Source of the DNA: Myxococcota bacterium
GTDB taxonomy: Bacteria > Myxococcota_C > UBA6777
DNA length: 58,164 nt
Assembly: GCA_023150835.1 (NCBI GenBank)
Contig: JAKLKB010000028.1
Span: forward strand, 1-58,164
Reading direction: 5' to 3'
Every line of letters begins with the position of its first letter. Position 1 is the stretch's first letter. Positions 25,823-34,657 of this stretch are shown here, piece by piece. The notes beneath the pieces were generated by a model. It did no database searches, was not told the DNA's origin, and saw only the letters and a list, made by a program, of their open reading frames with translations. Made by a program: the position numbers and the translations under genes.

Positions 25823-27238
25823 TCACTTGATGGGGGCTTTGAAGTTCTTGACTTCGACATCTTTGTATTTGGCGAGTTTGCGATACAAGGTAGCGCGTCC
25901 GATGTGGAGATTACGGGCGGCGTGCTCAACGCTGCCTTTGGTGAGGCGCAAGGCGTTGAGGATGGCTTGTTTTTCCAACTCTTCGAGAGGAATGATCGAG
26001 TCGGTGACATCGCCACGAACGGCGAGGCGAGCTTGTTGTGTACGAAAGAGCCGTTTGGGGAGAGCTTCGAGGGGGATCCATTCGTGATCGGTCGAGACGA
26101 CGGCGCTATTGACGACGTTGGCGAGTTCGCGCACGTTGCCCGGCCAATGGTAGCCGAGCAGTGCTTCCATCGCTTGTTCGGAAAATCCTTGGATCTGCCG
26201 TTCGGATTCGTGCTGAAACTTCTTGGTGAAATACTGGATCAGCAATGGGATATCATCTTTTCGCTCTCGCAAAGAGGGCAAATACACGGTGTATCCGGCA
26301 AGTCGATAATACAGATCTTCACGAAATGCGCCTTCTTGAACCATGGTTTCGAGGTTTCGATTGGAAGCACAGATCACGCGCACATCGACTTGGATCAGCC
26401 GCGTTCCGCCCACACGGATCAAGGACTGTTCCTGCAAAACGCGCAGTAACTTGGCTTGGCTCAAAAAGCTCATCTCTCCGATCTCATCAAGAAACAACGT
26501 CCCGCCATCTGCCCGTTCAAAACAACCTTTTCGCGTGGAGTGCGCCCCCGTAAATGCGCCCTTTTCGTGTCCAAACAGCTCGCTTTCCAACAAGGTTTCG
26601 GGAATAGCAGCACAGTTGAGCGCAACAAACGGATGCACCCGCCTTGGTCCGGCATGGTGGATCGCGTTGGCGATTAATTCTTTGCCTGTGCCCGATTCAC
26701 CGTGAACATACACCGAGATCGAACTCGGTGCGACTTTGCGCACATCTTGAAAGACTTGTTCCATCGACTCCGAAGCGCCGATGATGTTCTGAAACTCGTA
26801 TCGCTCCTGAACTGCGGCCTCTAACTCTTCGACCTTGGCTTGGAGGGCATAACGCTCGACAGCATTGCGCATACTCGCCACCAATCGCTCACGCTCGACC
26901 GGCTTCACGAGATAATCGTAAGCGCCCAGTTTGATCGCTTGGAGCGCATCACGAGCCGTATCCGAGGCCGTCAAGATGATCACAGGCACCCAAACCCCCA
27001 TCGCTCGCATCTCTTGGAGCGCTTCGAGTCCCCCCATCACAGGCATCATCAGATCCATCACCACCGTCTGGGGACGCAACTCTCGCATCCCCTCGAACAT
27101 ATACCGAGCGTTCTCGAATTCTTCGACTTGATATCCCGCTTCTTCTAGCCATAAACGCAAGATCCCCCGCATATCCTCGTCGTCATCCACCACATACACC
27201 AACGGATGCAACAACCTCGCGTCTTTTTCTTTTCCCAT
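25823..27238 (-). CDS. Sigma-54-dependent response regulator (NtrC/AtoC type)
   Basis: 471 residues from the ATG at 27238 (AAGAAGG upstream). The receiver domain (about 12-125) is intact: VYVVDDDED acidic pocket, VVMDLMMP phospho-acceptor Asp, LTAS and KPV. The AAA+ sigma-54 activation domain (about 150-380) has GESGTGKE (Walker A), the GAFTGA loop that contacts sigma-54, LFLDEIGE (Walker B) and WPGNVREL. A Fis-type helix-turn-helix ends the protein (GSVEHAARNLHIGRATLYRK). It activates promoters with sigma-54 polymerase when phosphorylated. The divergent gene at 27492 encodes an Hpt-carrying protein, a plausible phosphodonor. Targets unknown. Confidence 0.93.
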   Translation of the reverse strand: MGKEKDARLLHPLVYVVDDDEDMRGILRLWLEEAGYQVEEFENARYMFEGMRELRPQTVVMDLMMPVMGGLEALQEMRAMGVWVPVIILTASDTARDALQAIKLGAYDYLVKPVERERLVASMRNAVERYALQAKVEELEAAVQERYEFQNIIGASESMEQVFQDVRKVAPSSISVYVHGESGTGKELIANAIHHAGPRRVHPFVALNCAAIPETLLESELFGHEKGAFTGAHSTRKGCFERADGGTLFLDEIGEMSFLSQAKLLRVLQEQSLIRVGGTRLIQVDVRVICASNRNLETMVQEGAFREDLYYRLAGYTVYLPSLRERKDDIPLLIQYFTKKFQHESERQIQGFSEQAMEALLGYHWPGNVRELANVVNSAVVSTDHEWIPLEALPKRLFRTQQARLAVRGDVTDSIIPLEELEKQAILNALRLTKGSVEHAARNLHIGRATLYRKLAKYKDVEVKNFKAPIK

Positions 27239-27491
27239 CGTCAGCCTTCTTTCAAATTCTCGCTTCGAGCGGTGCGTGCCTTGGTACAGCAAGCACGCAC
27301 ACCCACGACAACACTCAACACGCACAAGATCGGCTTCTTTGGCACACGCACCAAAGTTTCGCAAGGAACCCCCCTTCCGCGCACGCTTGACAAACAACGT
27401 GTTTCGGGTTCCCAATACAAGAAGATACCTCCACAACGCTGCGAAGCGTCGATTCTTCGCGCAAACGTATGGCCCACATCAGAGAAACAAC
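27239..27491. promoter_or_regulatory. Divergent intergenic region between response regulator and Hpt protein
   Basis: 253 bp must hold the promoters of both divergent genes. TTGACA occurs at 27387-27392 on the plus strand, but the nearest AT-rich -10 candidate (CAATAC) is spaced about 20 bp away, so it is weak. TTGGCACACGCACC near 27340 resembles the -24 half of a sigma-54 promoter but lacks the GC of the -12 element. No confident promoter. Confidence 0.3.
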
Positions 27492-30104
27492 ATGCAGGAC
27501 AAGCAAGTGAAGGCCACGATATCCAACACTCACTCCCTTCAACTCTTCTCGACTCTTCGTCAAGCCCCTCGTCTGCGCTCTTATCCCGACCTGTTTATGG
27601 AACAACTCGCCTCCCTCGGTCATGCTGTCCGTGTACCCGAAGGTTTTGAACTCCTCTCCGAAGGAACCTACAACGATTACGTCTATCTCTTGCTCAAAGG
27701 CAGCGTCCGCCTCCAAAGCAAAAACAAGATCTTCTTTCACCTCCATCAAACAGGCGAGATCTTTGGAGAAGGCGCGCTGTTGATGGAAGAACCCGGGCGC
27801 GAAACCGCCATCGCTTCCACACAAAGCGAACTGCTGCGATTGCCTGTTCAAGAACTCTCTAAACTTCAGCAAGATCCGTCTCTTCGTGAACCGTTGCTTC
27901 GTTTCATCGCCCACTCCCAACAAGACAAATTCCAGCGGCTTTTGCGTAGCCCCACAGGAGGCGATCTCCCCCACGATCCGCAGACAGCGCACCGACAAAC
28001 CACCGGCCCCTACGAGTCGCACGCCACACATCGCCCAAACACCGGCCCCTACGAGTCGCACGCCACACATCGCCCAAACACCGCCTCTTACGAGCCACAT
28101 ACCGCACATCGACCAACCACCGGCCCCTACGAGTCGCACGCCACACCCCGCCCAACCACCGCCCCTTACGAGCCACATACCGCACATCGACCAACCACCG
28201 CCCCTTACGAGCCACATACCGCACACCACCAAGCCGAAGCCCTTGAAGATGCCCATCCGCTGCCCAACCCTCCTCCCCACGCAGCTTTCCTCGCCTCTCC
28301 ACGCCCTGCGCTGCAACCCTCTTTTGGCGAGATATCCTACGAAGATCTCGCTCCTTCCGCTTGGCCTCGTTCTCCTGCACAAGGCTTCTTGCCGACTTCT
28401 AGCTACCCCTCCGCCTCTCCAAATACCCATGCCTTCGCCGCATCGCCGCCTTCTCCCCATTCACCACCAGCGTCTTCACCCCATCATTCGGCTCCCCAAC
28501 TCCACACGATCCTCCCGCTCCTCCCCAAAAGCCCCAATACCACAGAAAAACGCGCCTTACCGATTTCTGCATGGTCCAACCATAGCTCCGAAGCATGGGG
28601 CTTCATTCGTCAAATGCAGTCCGATCTTCTGCTCGCTCTTGACCAACAACACGACCTCCTCCACAAACTCAACGTCACACAGATCAACTCTTGGCAACGT
28701 GCGCTCCTCCTCGAACTCCAACGCACACAACAAGCCCTCCAAACCCACCTGAACGACCTTTTTGCAATCAGTGCGATCGAAAACAAAGAAGCCCTTTTTC
28801 ACCAACACGCCTTCTCTCTTGAACAAGTCCTCTCCGAACTCTTTGCTCCTTTGCGTGAAATCTCCGCGACACGCGGCATCTACCTTCAGTACGCTTGCGC
28901 TCCCCACACAGGCCTCTACCGAAAAGGCGATCCCCTCCAACTCACGCGGATCTTGAGCGCCCTACTCCAAACCTCCATTGGGTGGACCGCACAAGGAGAA
29001 GTCGTCCTCTGGGTCGAACCCCTGCCCCAAGCCCCCGATTGGCTGCGCTTTTCTCTGCGCGACACCAGTCCCGGACTTCCTCCCGAACAAGCCTCCCAGA
29101 TCTTCTCGCGTTATCACCCCGCCGAATCTCCCCCACACAGCGGCCTTTCCCTCGCCCTCGCACAACGGCTCAGCCAAGCGATGGGTGGACAACTCACCTT
29201 TGAAAGCCATCCCCAACAAGGGGCGCACTTCCTCTTAAATCTCTGTCTTCCAATCCATCTTACCCGTCCCACCGCCCACGCCACCCATGTCGATCTCTCC
29301 ACTCACATCCTACCCCCTCATTCTTCCGTATCCACCGCCGATCTCGATCTGATCCCCCCACCCGACTATCTCCGCCCCCTCAAACAAGCACGCACCCTGA
29401 TCATCGACCCAAACCCCGAAAGCGCCGCCCTCACCCGTCACGCTCTCCAATCCATCGAGATCTCGCCCGATATCGCCGCAGACCCCACCAAAGCACTCCA
29501 CCGCTTCTCCCAACAAACCTACGATATCGTCTTTCTTTGCCCGCCCATCCCCAACACAGAAACATGGGAACTCAGCGCCAAATTGCAGGCCCTCCACCGC
29601 GCCCAAGAACACCCACACCCCTTGCACACGGTCGCCCTCCTCCAACAACCTCCGTCCTCTTCCCAACATACCTTGCTTCAACAGCACCATGACGCTTGGC
29701 TGCTTCGGCCTCTCCAAAAACAAGACCTTCTCCAAACCCTCCAAGAACTCTGGAAAGGACGCCAGATCATGACCCGTCAAGGCAATGCTCCGCCCTCTCC
29801 CTCCAAAGCCAGCCTCACCGCGCAATTCGACGCACTGCTCCAACGCTACATCGCCAATCTTCACCAGCGCGTCGAGCGCTTGCGCGAGGCCCTCCACGCA
29901 AACGATCTCCAAGAGGTCCGACATATCGGCCACAAACTCAAAGGCTCGGGTTCCAGTTATGGCTTCGATCAGATCACCGAGATCGGACGCCAGATGGAGA
30001 TCGCAGGCGAACAAAACGACGCCACCGCTTCGGCTCAACTGATCGATGAACTCGAACGCACCCTCCAATCCATTGAAGAAAAACGCCCCAACGATCCCAC
30101 CTGA
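27492..30104 (+). CDS. cNMP-binding, pseudo-histidine-kinase, pseudo-receiver, Hpt protein
   Basis: 870 residues from the ATG at 27492. Domain order: cyclic-nucleotide-binding domain (about 45-150; GEIFGEGALLMEEPGRETA is the phosphate-binding cassette), a 13-residue Pro/His/Tyr repeat linker (about 167-245), a long Pro/Ser-rich region, a histidine-kinase-like dimer helix (LNDLFAISAIENKE), a HATPase-like domain, a receiver-like domain and a C-terminal Hpt. The kinase part looks inactive: no SHExRTP motif, and the ATPase N-box reads LLQTSIGWT instead of LLxNAxKFT. In the receiver the MDxxMP motif is FLCPPIP (Asp to Cys) and the Lys is Arg. Only the Hpt motif HIGHKLKGSGSSYGF keeps its His. Divergent from the intact sigma-54 response regulator, its likely partner. 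Confidence 0.82.
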   Translation: MQDKQVKATISNTHSLQLFSTLRQAPRLRSYPDLFMEQLASLGHAVRVPEGFELLSEGTYNDYVYLLLKGSVRLQSKNKIFFHLHQTGEIFGEGALLMEEPGRETAIASTQSELLRLPVQELSKLQQDPSLREPLLRFIAHSQQDKFQRLLRSPTGGDLPHDPQTAHRQTTGPYESHATHRPNTGPYESHATHRPNTASYEPHTAHRPTTGPYESHATPRPTTAPYEPHTAHRPTTAPYEPHTAHHQAEALEDAHPLPNPPPHAAFLASPRPALQPSFGEISYEDLAPSAWPRSPAQGFLPTSSYPSASPNTHAFAASPPSPHSPPASSPHHSAPQLHTILPLLPKSPNTTEKRALPISAWSNHSSEAWGFIRQMQSDLLLALDQQHDLLHKLNVTQINSWQRALLLELQRTQQALQTHLNDLFAISAIENKEALFHQHAFSLEQVLSELFAPLREISATRGIYLQYACAPHTGLYRKGDPLQLTRILSALLQTSIGWTAQGEVVLWVEPLPQAPDWLRFSLRDTSPGLPPEQASQIFSRYHPAESPPHSGLSLALAQRLSQAMGGQLTFESHPQQGAHFLLNLCLPIHLTRPTAHATHVDLSTHILPPHSSVSTADLDLIPPPDYLRPLKQARTLIIDPNPESAALTRHALQSIEISPDIAADPTKALHRFSQQTYDIVFLCPPIPNTETWELSAKLQALHRAQEHPHPLHTVALLQQPPSSSQHTLLQQHHDAWLLRPLQKQDLLQTLQELWKGRQIMTRQGNAPPSPSKASLTAQFDALLQRYIANLHQRVERLREALHANDLQEVRHIGHKLKGSGSSYGFDQITEIGRQMEIAGEQNDATASAQLIDELERTLQSIEEKRPNDPT
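27990..28223 (+). repeat. 39-bp in-frame coding repeat, about 6 copies
   Basis: Units such as CACCGACAAACCACCGGCCC then TACGAGTCGCACGCCACA encode HRPTTGPYESHAT and HRPTTAPYEPHTA. They lie in the linker between the cyclic-nucleotide domain and the kinase-like part, where copy number could change linker length without changing frame. Confidence 0.85.
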
Positions 30105-30220
30105 TCTCTTGCCTCTCCGCCCTCTCTGTTCTGCCCCCTGTACCACTTCTGAAGATCGCGGTAGCTTGCAAGCGAGTTGCTATCCAATCACACGATGTTT
30201 TCACACCGAAGGGATCTGCC

Positions 30221-32239
30221 ATGCCTTCGTTTTCACAACGCTTTGAACCTTTTGCCAAGCGGCTACGCGACGATCAAGCCCATCCTCTCTTGATCAAAAA
30301 CTTTCAAGCAGCCTACGCTCAACTTTGCGAAGGCGAAACCGGCCTACTCCCCGAGTCCCAGATCCAACCTCCTCCCCCACAACCCGACGCCGAAGAACTC
30401 CCCCGTTCCACCCAAAAACGCGGAGAGAAGGCACTCCCCCACACCATCCAGATCCGCCTCAACGGTGGGCTTGGCACCAGCATGGGACTCCAACAAGCCA
30501 AATCTCTTCTCTTCGTCAAACAAGATCTATGCTTTCTCGATATCATCGCCCAACAATCCGAAGCCTTGCACATCCCCCTGCTTCTGATGAACAGCTTCGC
30601 CACGCAACAAGATTCCCTCCAACGGCTTCAACAACATCCAAAACTCCGTCAGATCCGACCTCATCTTCCTCTCGACTTCTTGCAACATCGTATCCCCAAG
30701 ATCCGCCAAGACAACCTCTCCCCTGTGCAGCACACCGAAGAAGAACTCACGTGGTGTCCTCCCGGCCACGGAGATATCTATCTCGCCTTGATCACCAGCG
30801 GGCTTCTTGAGGCCCTGCTCCAAGCCGATATCCACTACGCTTTTGTCGCAAACGCCGACAATCTCGGCGCAAGCGTCGATCTCTCCATCCTTGGTTACTT
30901 TGCCGAACACGACTTCCCTTTCTTGATGGAAGTCGCCGACCGTACCCGCGTAGATCGCAAAGGCGGACACCTTGCACGCCATCTCGATGGCCACTTGCTG
31001 CTTCGTGAATCTGCCCAATGCCCGCCCCAAGACGAACAATCCTTCCAAGATATCCAACGCTACCGCTACTTTAACACCAACAACATCTGGCTTAATCTCC
31101 GCCATCTTCAAAAAACCCTCGAAGACAACAGCGGTATCCTCGGCCTACCTCTGATCCGAAACGCCAAAACCGTCGATCCCCGCGACCCCGCCTCAACGCC
31201 CGTTTTTCAACTAGAAACTGCGATGGGTACGGCGATATCCATCTTCTCCAACGCTCAAGCCCTGCGTGTCCCCCGCAGCCGCTTTGCTCCCGTCAAAACC
31301 ACACAAGATCTACTCGCTGTGCGCTCCGATGCCTATACGCTCGATCCCTTCGGAAGGATCGCCCTTCACCCCAAGCGAGAAGGCATCCCGCCCGTCGTGT
31401 CTCTCGACAACCGATACTACCGACTTGTCGATGATCTCGACCAACGCTTTCCCCAAGGCCCGCCTTCTCTGCTTCACTGCACACTTCTCTCCGTCCAAGG
31501 CGATATCACCTTCGGGCGCTCTGTCACTTGTCGAGGCAAGGTCGAACTATCCGCCCCCAACCAACCACAAACTCTTCCCGATGATGCCCAACTCTCGGGT
31601 TCCTTCGACCTTCCCTCTTCGCGATCGATCCCCACTCAACCGCACGCCTCTCCCCATCGCTACCAAGCCTATTACTGCGAAGAAAATATCTGGCAACTCG
31701 CCCATGAATCGGCCTTTTCTGATGTCGAAGGCTACGCTGTCTTCATCTCGAATCCCGAAAAATCCTGTGCGCTTTGGCACCAACGCGCCAGTCACTCCGC
31801 ATGGGAACCCGTCTTGTGGGATTACCATGTCCTCTATCTCGCCGCGACAGGCCCGCAATCCTCGCCTTGGGAGATCTGGGATCTCGATACCTTGCTCGGA
31901 ATGCCCGTTCCTTTGGCCGATTATCTCTCACAAACTTTTTGCATGACCGCCGAACTTCACCCACGTTATGCCCCATCCTTCCGACTTCTTCCACGCGAGA
32001 TCTTTTTACGCGACTTTTACAGCGACCGCAGCCACATGCTCGACAAACACCAGACTTGGCGTCAACCTCCGCCGCCTTGGCCGCCGATCATGCCCAACGT
32101 CCCACAACCCCGCCCTCTCCTCCGCATCGTCGCCATGCAAGATCCCACCCTCGGACCCATCCTCGATCTCGGCCAACTCTACGAGCGCTTTCTCCCAACT
32201 CTACGAGCGCTTTCTCTCCCTATAGAAGCCCCGCAGTAG
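30221..32239 (+). CDS. UDPGP-type uridylyltransferase fused to NTAQ1 N-terminal glutamine amidase
   Basis: 672 residues in one frame, start ATG at 30221 (GAAGGG upstream). The N-terminal part (about 1-440) is a UDP-glucose/UDP-N-acetylhexosamine pyrophosphorylase of the eukaryotic UDPGP type: RLNGGLGTSMGLQQAKSL (nucleotide loop), FVANADNLGASVD, and YRYFNTNNIWLNL. The C-terminal part (about 475-670) is unmistakably NTAQ1: YYCEENIWQLA (Cys486), YAVFISN, VLWDYHVLYL (His536), IWDLDTLLG (Asp554), and DRSHMLDKHQTWRQPPPPWP. The Cys-His-Asp triad has the spacing of the human enzyme. NTAQ1 deamidates N-terminal Gln to Glu. The combination is unusual. A 22-bp tandem duplication at the 3' end has shifted the frame, so the last ten residues are non-native and the stop lies in a family A repeat. 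Confidence 0.9.
   Translation: MPSFSQRFEPFAKRLRDDQAHPLLIKNFQAAYAQLCEGETGLLPESQIQPPPPQPDAEELPRSTQKRGEKALPHTIQIRLNGGLGTSMGLQQAKSLLFVKQDLCFLDIIAQQSEALHIPLLLMNSFATQQDSLQRLQQHPKLRQIRPHLPLDFLQHRIPKIRQDNLSPVQHTEEELTWCPPGHGDIYLALITSGLLEALLQADIHYAFVANADNLGASVDLSILGYFAEHDFPFLMEVADRTRVDRKGGHLARHLDGHLLLRESAQCPPQDEQSFQDIQRYRYFNTNNIWLNLRHLQKTLEDNSGILGLPLIRNAKTVDPRDPASTPVFQLETAMGTAISIFSNAQALRVPRSRFAPVKTTQDLLAVRSDAYTLDPFGRIALHPKREGIPPVVSLDNRYYRLVDDLDQRFPQGPPSLLHCTLLSVQGDITFGRSVTCRGKVELSAPNQPQTLPDDAQLSGSFDLPSSRSIPTQPHASPHRYQAYYCEENIWQLAHESAFSDVEGYAVFISNPEKSCALWHQRASHSAWEPVLWDYHVLYLAATGPQSSPWEIWDLDTLLGMPVPLADYLSQTFCMTAELHPRYAPSFRLLPREIFLRDFYSDRSHMLDKHQTWRQPPPPWPPIMPNVPQPRPLLRIVAMQDPTLGPILDLGQLYERFLPTLRALSLPIEAPQ
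32173..32216 (+). repeat. 22-bp tandem duplication shifting the 3' end of the UDPGP-NTAQ1 gene
   Basis: CCAACTCTACGAGCGCTTTC plus TC occurs twice in direct succession (32173-32194 and 32195-32216). Removing one copy restores the frame ...LYERFLSL followed by TAG (now at 32223-32225). With both copies, translation continues to 32239. Confidence 0.85.
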
Positions 32240-32320
32240 CCAAAAAAGCCGTGTTCTCGCTGTTTCAAGCGACAGAGTCGTTGGTTTGAAAAACGCTTGC
32301 TCTGCGGCGTGGTGGGTGGT
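32231..32320 (-). repeat. Interspersed repeat family A, truncated copy
   Basis: GCAGTAGCCAAAAAAGCCGT, TTTCAAGCGACAGAGTCGTT and GGTTTGAAAAACGCTTGCTC match the copy at 3751 almost base for base. The hairpin half is missing. The stop codon of the upstream ORF lies within it. Confidence 0.8.
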
Positions 32321-32379
32321 ATCTTGCGCGCCCATCCTGTTCCCGCCCTGCGATGGCACAACCAAGGAGCAAGCGTATG

Positions 32380-33567
32380 TCATCGATCCGCCGTTATAAT
32401 TTTCCAACACGTATCCTCGTCGGTCTCGACGCCCGAAAAGAAGTCATCCCTGCACTTCGCGAACGCAATCTATCCCGCCCGCTGATCGTGACGGATCGCG
32501 TTCTTGCGAAACTTCCTGTCCTTCAAGATTACGCGCTCCTGCTGCGCGAAGCAGGGTTCCAAGTTGCCGTATACTCCGAGATCTGGGGCAATCCCGTCAA
32601 ATCACAAGTGACGGCTGGTGTCGAGGCATTCCGCGCTTACCAAGCCGACGCGGTGATCGCCTTCGGGGGGGGAGCCGCGATGGACGTCGCCAAGGTGATC
32701 GCGCTGATGATCCATCATCCCGGCGATATCTTTGATTACGAAGATGGCATCCCCAACGGTCGCCCTGTCGATCAACCCATCCCCCTGATCGTCACCATCC
32801 CCACCACCGCAGGAACAGGCAGCGAAGTAGGCCGATCTTCCGTCATCTCCGATGAAGAAGATCACCGAAAACGCATCATCTTCGATCCTCGCCTCCTGCC
32901 CTCGCTCACCTTGCTCGATCCCGAAGTCACCCTCGCCCTCCCTGCATCGATCACCGCATCCACCGGCATCGACGCTCTCACACACCTTGTCGAAGCCTAC
33001 CTCGCCAAAGGACACCACCCGCTTTGCGACGGCATCGCCCTCGAAGGCATCCATCTCGTCTCTCAATTCCTTGCCCCTTGCGTCCATTTTGCCCAACGCA
33101 TCGCCCAAGGCGAAACCCTCAGCCAAGCCGATCACGCCCGTCACATCGAAGCCCGCGAACGTATGCTCGAAGCCGCGATGATGGGCGCTGTCGCCTTCCA
33201 AAAAGGTCTTGGCCTCACCCATTCCTGCGCTCACGCCCTCTCCACCGTCTGCGATATGCACCACGGCCTCGCAAACGCCCTGATGATCGCCCCTTGCATG
33301 GAGTTCAATGCTCCCGCCGTCCCTGAACGCTTTACGCGCATGGCTCAAGCTGCTGGGCTTGACAACCCCAATGCAGCTACCTTTATTGCTTGGCTGCGCA
33401 AACTCAACCAAGAGATCGGCATCCCTTCTGGACTCGCTGCCGTCGGCGTCAAAACCGAACACCTCGAACCCCTCGTCAAATGGGCAACTGTCGACGTCTG
33501 CCACCCCCTTGGACCCCGCACCGTCACCCCAGACGACTTCCGCGCTCTCTACCAAGCCGCCCTCTAA
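32380..33567 (+). CDS. Iron-containing alcohol dehydrogenase
   Basis: 395 residues from the ATG at 32380, with AAGGAG 7 nt upstream; the ATG at 32353 is poorer. Group III Fe-ADH signatures: AFGGGAAMDVAKVIA (NAD(P) binding), IPTTAGTGSEVGRSSVI, and the metal ligands Asp and His in STGIDALTHLVEAY, His in THSCAHALS and His in DMHHGLANAL. Converts alcohols and aldehydes with NAD(P). It heads a same-strand group with a PuuD-like hydrolase and an aldehyde dehydrogenase, suggesting oxidation of an amino-alcohol or amine-derived aldehyde; the substrate is not evident from sequence. Confidence 0.93.
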   Translation, partial: SSIRRYNFPTRILVGLDARKEVIPALRERNLSRPLIVTDRVLAKLPVLQDYALLLREAGFQVAVYSEIWGNPVKSQVTAGVEAFRAYQADAVIAFGGGAAMDVAKVIALMIHHPGDIFDYEDGIPNGRPVDQPIPLIVTIPTTAGTGSEVGRSSVISDEEDHRKRIIFDPRLLPSLTLLDPEVTLALPASITASTGIDALTHLVEAYLAKGHHPLCDGIALEGIHLVSQFLAPCVHFAQRIAQGETLSQADHARHIEARERMLEAAMMGAVAFQKGLGLTHSCAHALSTVCDMHHGLANALMIAPCMEFNAPAVPERFTRMAQAAGLDNPNAATFIAWLRKLNQEIGIPSGLAAVGVKTEHLEPLVKWATVDVCHPLGPRTVTPDDFRALYQAAL

Positions 33568-33597
33568 TCGAACCAACCCCCAAGGAATAAAACCGCG

Positions 33598-33759
33598 ATG
33601 CTCACCTACAAAGCGATGTACAAATTCTTGGAAGGTGCCGTACACGGCGAAGTCCTCCCGATCCCCGATCCCAAAATATCGGATACTGAAGCGGAGCTTG
33701 AAGAACCCATCCATCTGCTGCTCACAGCAGCCCCATCCATCGCGATCTCTGCTTTGTAG
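33598..33759 (+). CDS. Short HicB-like protein, probably truncated
   Basis: 53 residues, ATG at 33598 preceded by AAGGAATAAAACCGCG. The start MLTYKAMYKFLEGAVHGEVL matches the opening strand-helix of HicB-like antitoxin domains, which normally continue with a D-F-P-G turn and a helical L-E-E-A-R segment of 60-80 residues. Here the middle (PIPDPKISDTEAELEEPIH) lacks that turn and the protein ends early, so it looks decayed. No HicA toxin gene is adjacent. Confidence 0.45.
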   Translation: MLTYKAMYKFLEGAVHGEVLPIPDPKISDTEAELEEPIHLLLTAAPSIAISAL

Positions 33760-33825
33760 CAAGCACCTACCCCCTAAACACCGCCAAGAAGAACCTCCCA
33801 CTCACGACACGATTTGAGTACAAAC

Positions 33826-34629
33826 ATGACCCTTCCCCTTCGTATCGGCATCTCCGCCTGCTTTTTTTATCCCGACCCCAGCCGTCGTGTCTTCGGCCCC
33901 AAGACGCTGCTTTACGCCGAGCGCTCGATGATGCAATGGATCCTCTCCCAAGGCGCTCTGCCTTTTTTGATCCCTGAAGCCCATCCAAACTTTACTCTGC
34001 CTGATCTACTCGGTTGTTTTGATGGTCTCCTGCTTCAAGGGGGTTCCGATCTTTCGCCTTCCAGCTACGGCGAAGAACCGCTTCGCCCCGAATGGAACGG
34101 CGATCTTCACCGCGACAACTACGAGATCGCCCTTGTTCACGCAGCCATCGCACTCGACAAGCCCATCCTTGGCATCTGTCGCGGCGCGCAACTCCTGAAC
34201 GTCGCGCTCGGCGGGACGCTCTACCAAGATATCGAAACGCAACTCGAAGGCGCACGCACCCACCGAGACGCCACCCTCTACGACACCCTCCATCACGACC
34301 TCACGCTGATCCCAGAAACGCCCTTGGCCGCGATGTATGCCGATATCACTCGCCCTCGCGTCAACACCGTCCACCACCAAGGGCTGCGTGCCCTCGGCCA
34401 AGATCTCCGCATCGAAGCCCGCTGCCCCGAAGATCAAGTGATCGAGGCTGTCCGCTTGGTTCCTCAAGGACACGGCAGCGCCAACCCCGCACCCTACGCT
34501 TTCGCCGTTCAATGGCACCCCGAGTTCCAAGATCCCCAAGATACCGCTCTCTTGGATCGCACCCCCATCCTCCAAGATTTTTTCCAAGCCATCCAACAAC
34601 GCTTGGCTCGAAACACCCCAACAGCCTAA
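33826..34629 (+). CDS. Gamma-glutamyl-gamma-aminobutyrate hydrolase-like (class I amidotransferase, PuuD type)
   Basis: 267 residues from the ATG at 33826; a TTG at 33814 would add four residues and neither has a strong ribosome site. Peptidase C26/PuuD signatures: LLLQGGSDLSPSSYGEEP, the nucleophile elbow GICRGAQLLNVALGGTLYQD with the catalytic Cys, VNTVHHQ, and FAVQWHPEF carrying the catalytic His, followed by the Glu position. PuuD releases GABA from gamma-glutamyl-GABA in putrescine breakdown. An aldehyde dehydrogenase follows after 28 bp and an alcohol dehydrogenase precedes. A PuuA-type glutamylating enzyme is absent from the window, so the substrate is uncertain. Confidence 0.88.
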   Translation: MTLPLRIGISACFFYPDPSRRVFGPKTLLYAERSMMQWILSQGALPFLIPEAHPNFTLPDLLGCFDGLLLQGGSDLSPSSYGEEPLRPEWNGDLHRDNYEIALVHAAIALDKPILGICRGAQLLNVALGGTLYQDIETQLEGARTHRDATLYDTLHHDLTLIPETPLAAMYADITRPRVNTVHHQGLRALGQDLRIEARCPEDQVIEAVRLVPQGHGSANPAPYAFAVQWHPEFQDPQDTALLDRTPILQDFFQAIQQRLARNTPTA

Positions 34630-34657
34630 ACCAGCCCACAAGAAAGTACACAACACC

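Noticed and set aside
27330-27360. Sigma-54 promoter upstream of the Hpt protein
   Set aside because: TTGGCACACG fits only the -24 element; the -12 GC is missing.
33598-33759. Functional HicAB toxin-antitoxin module
   Set aside because: Only a shortened HicB-like N-terminus is present, with no HicA gene beside it.
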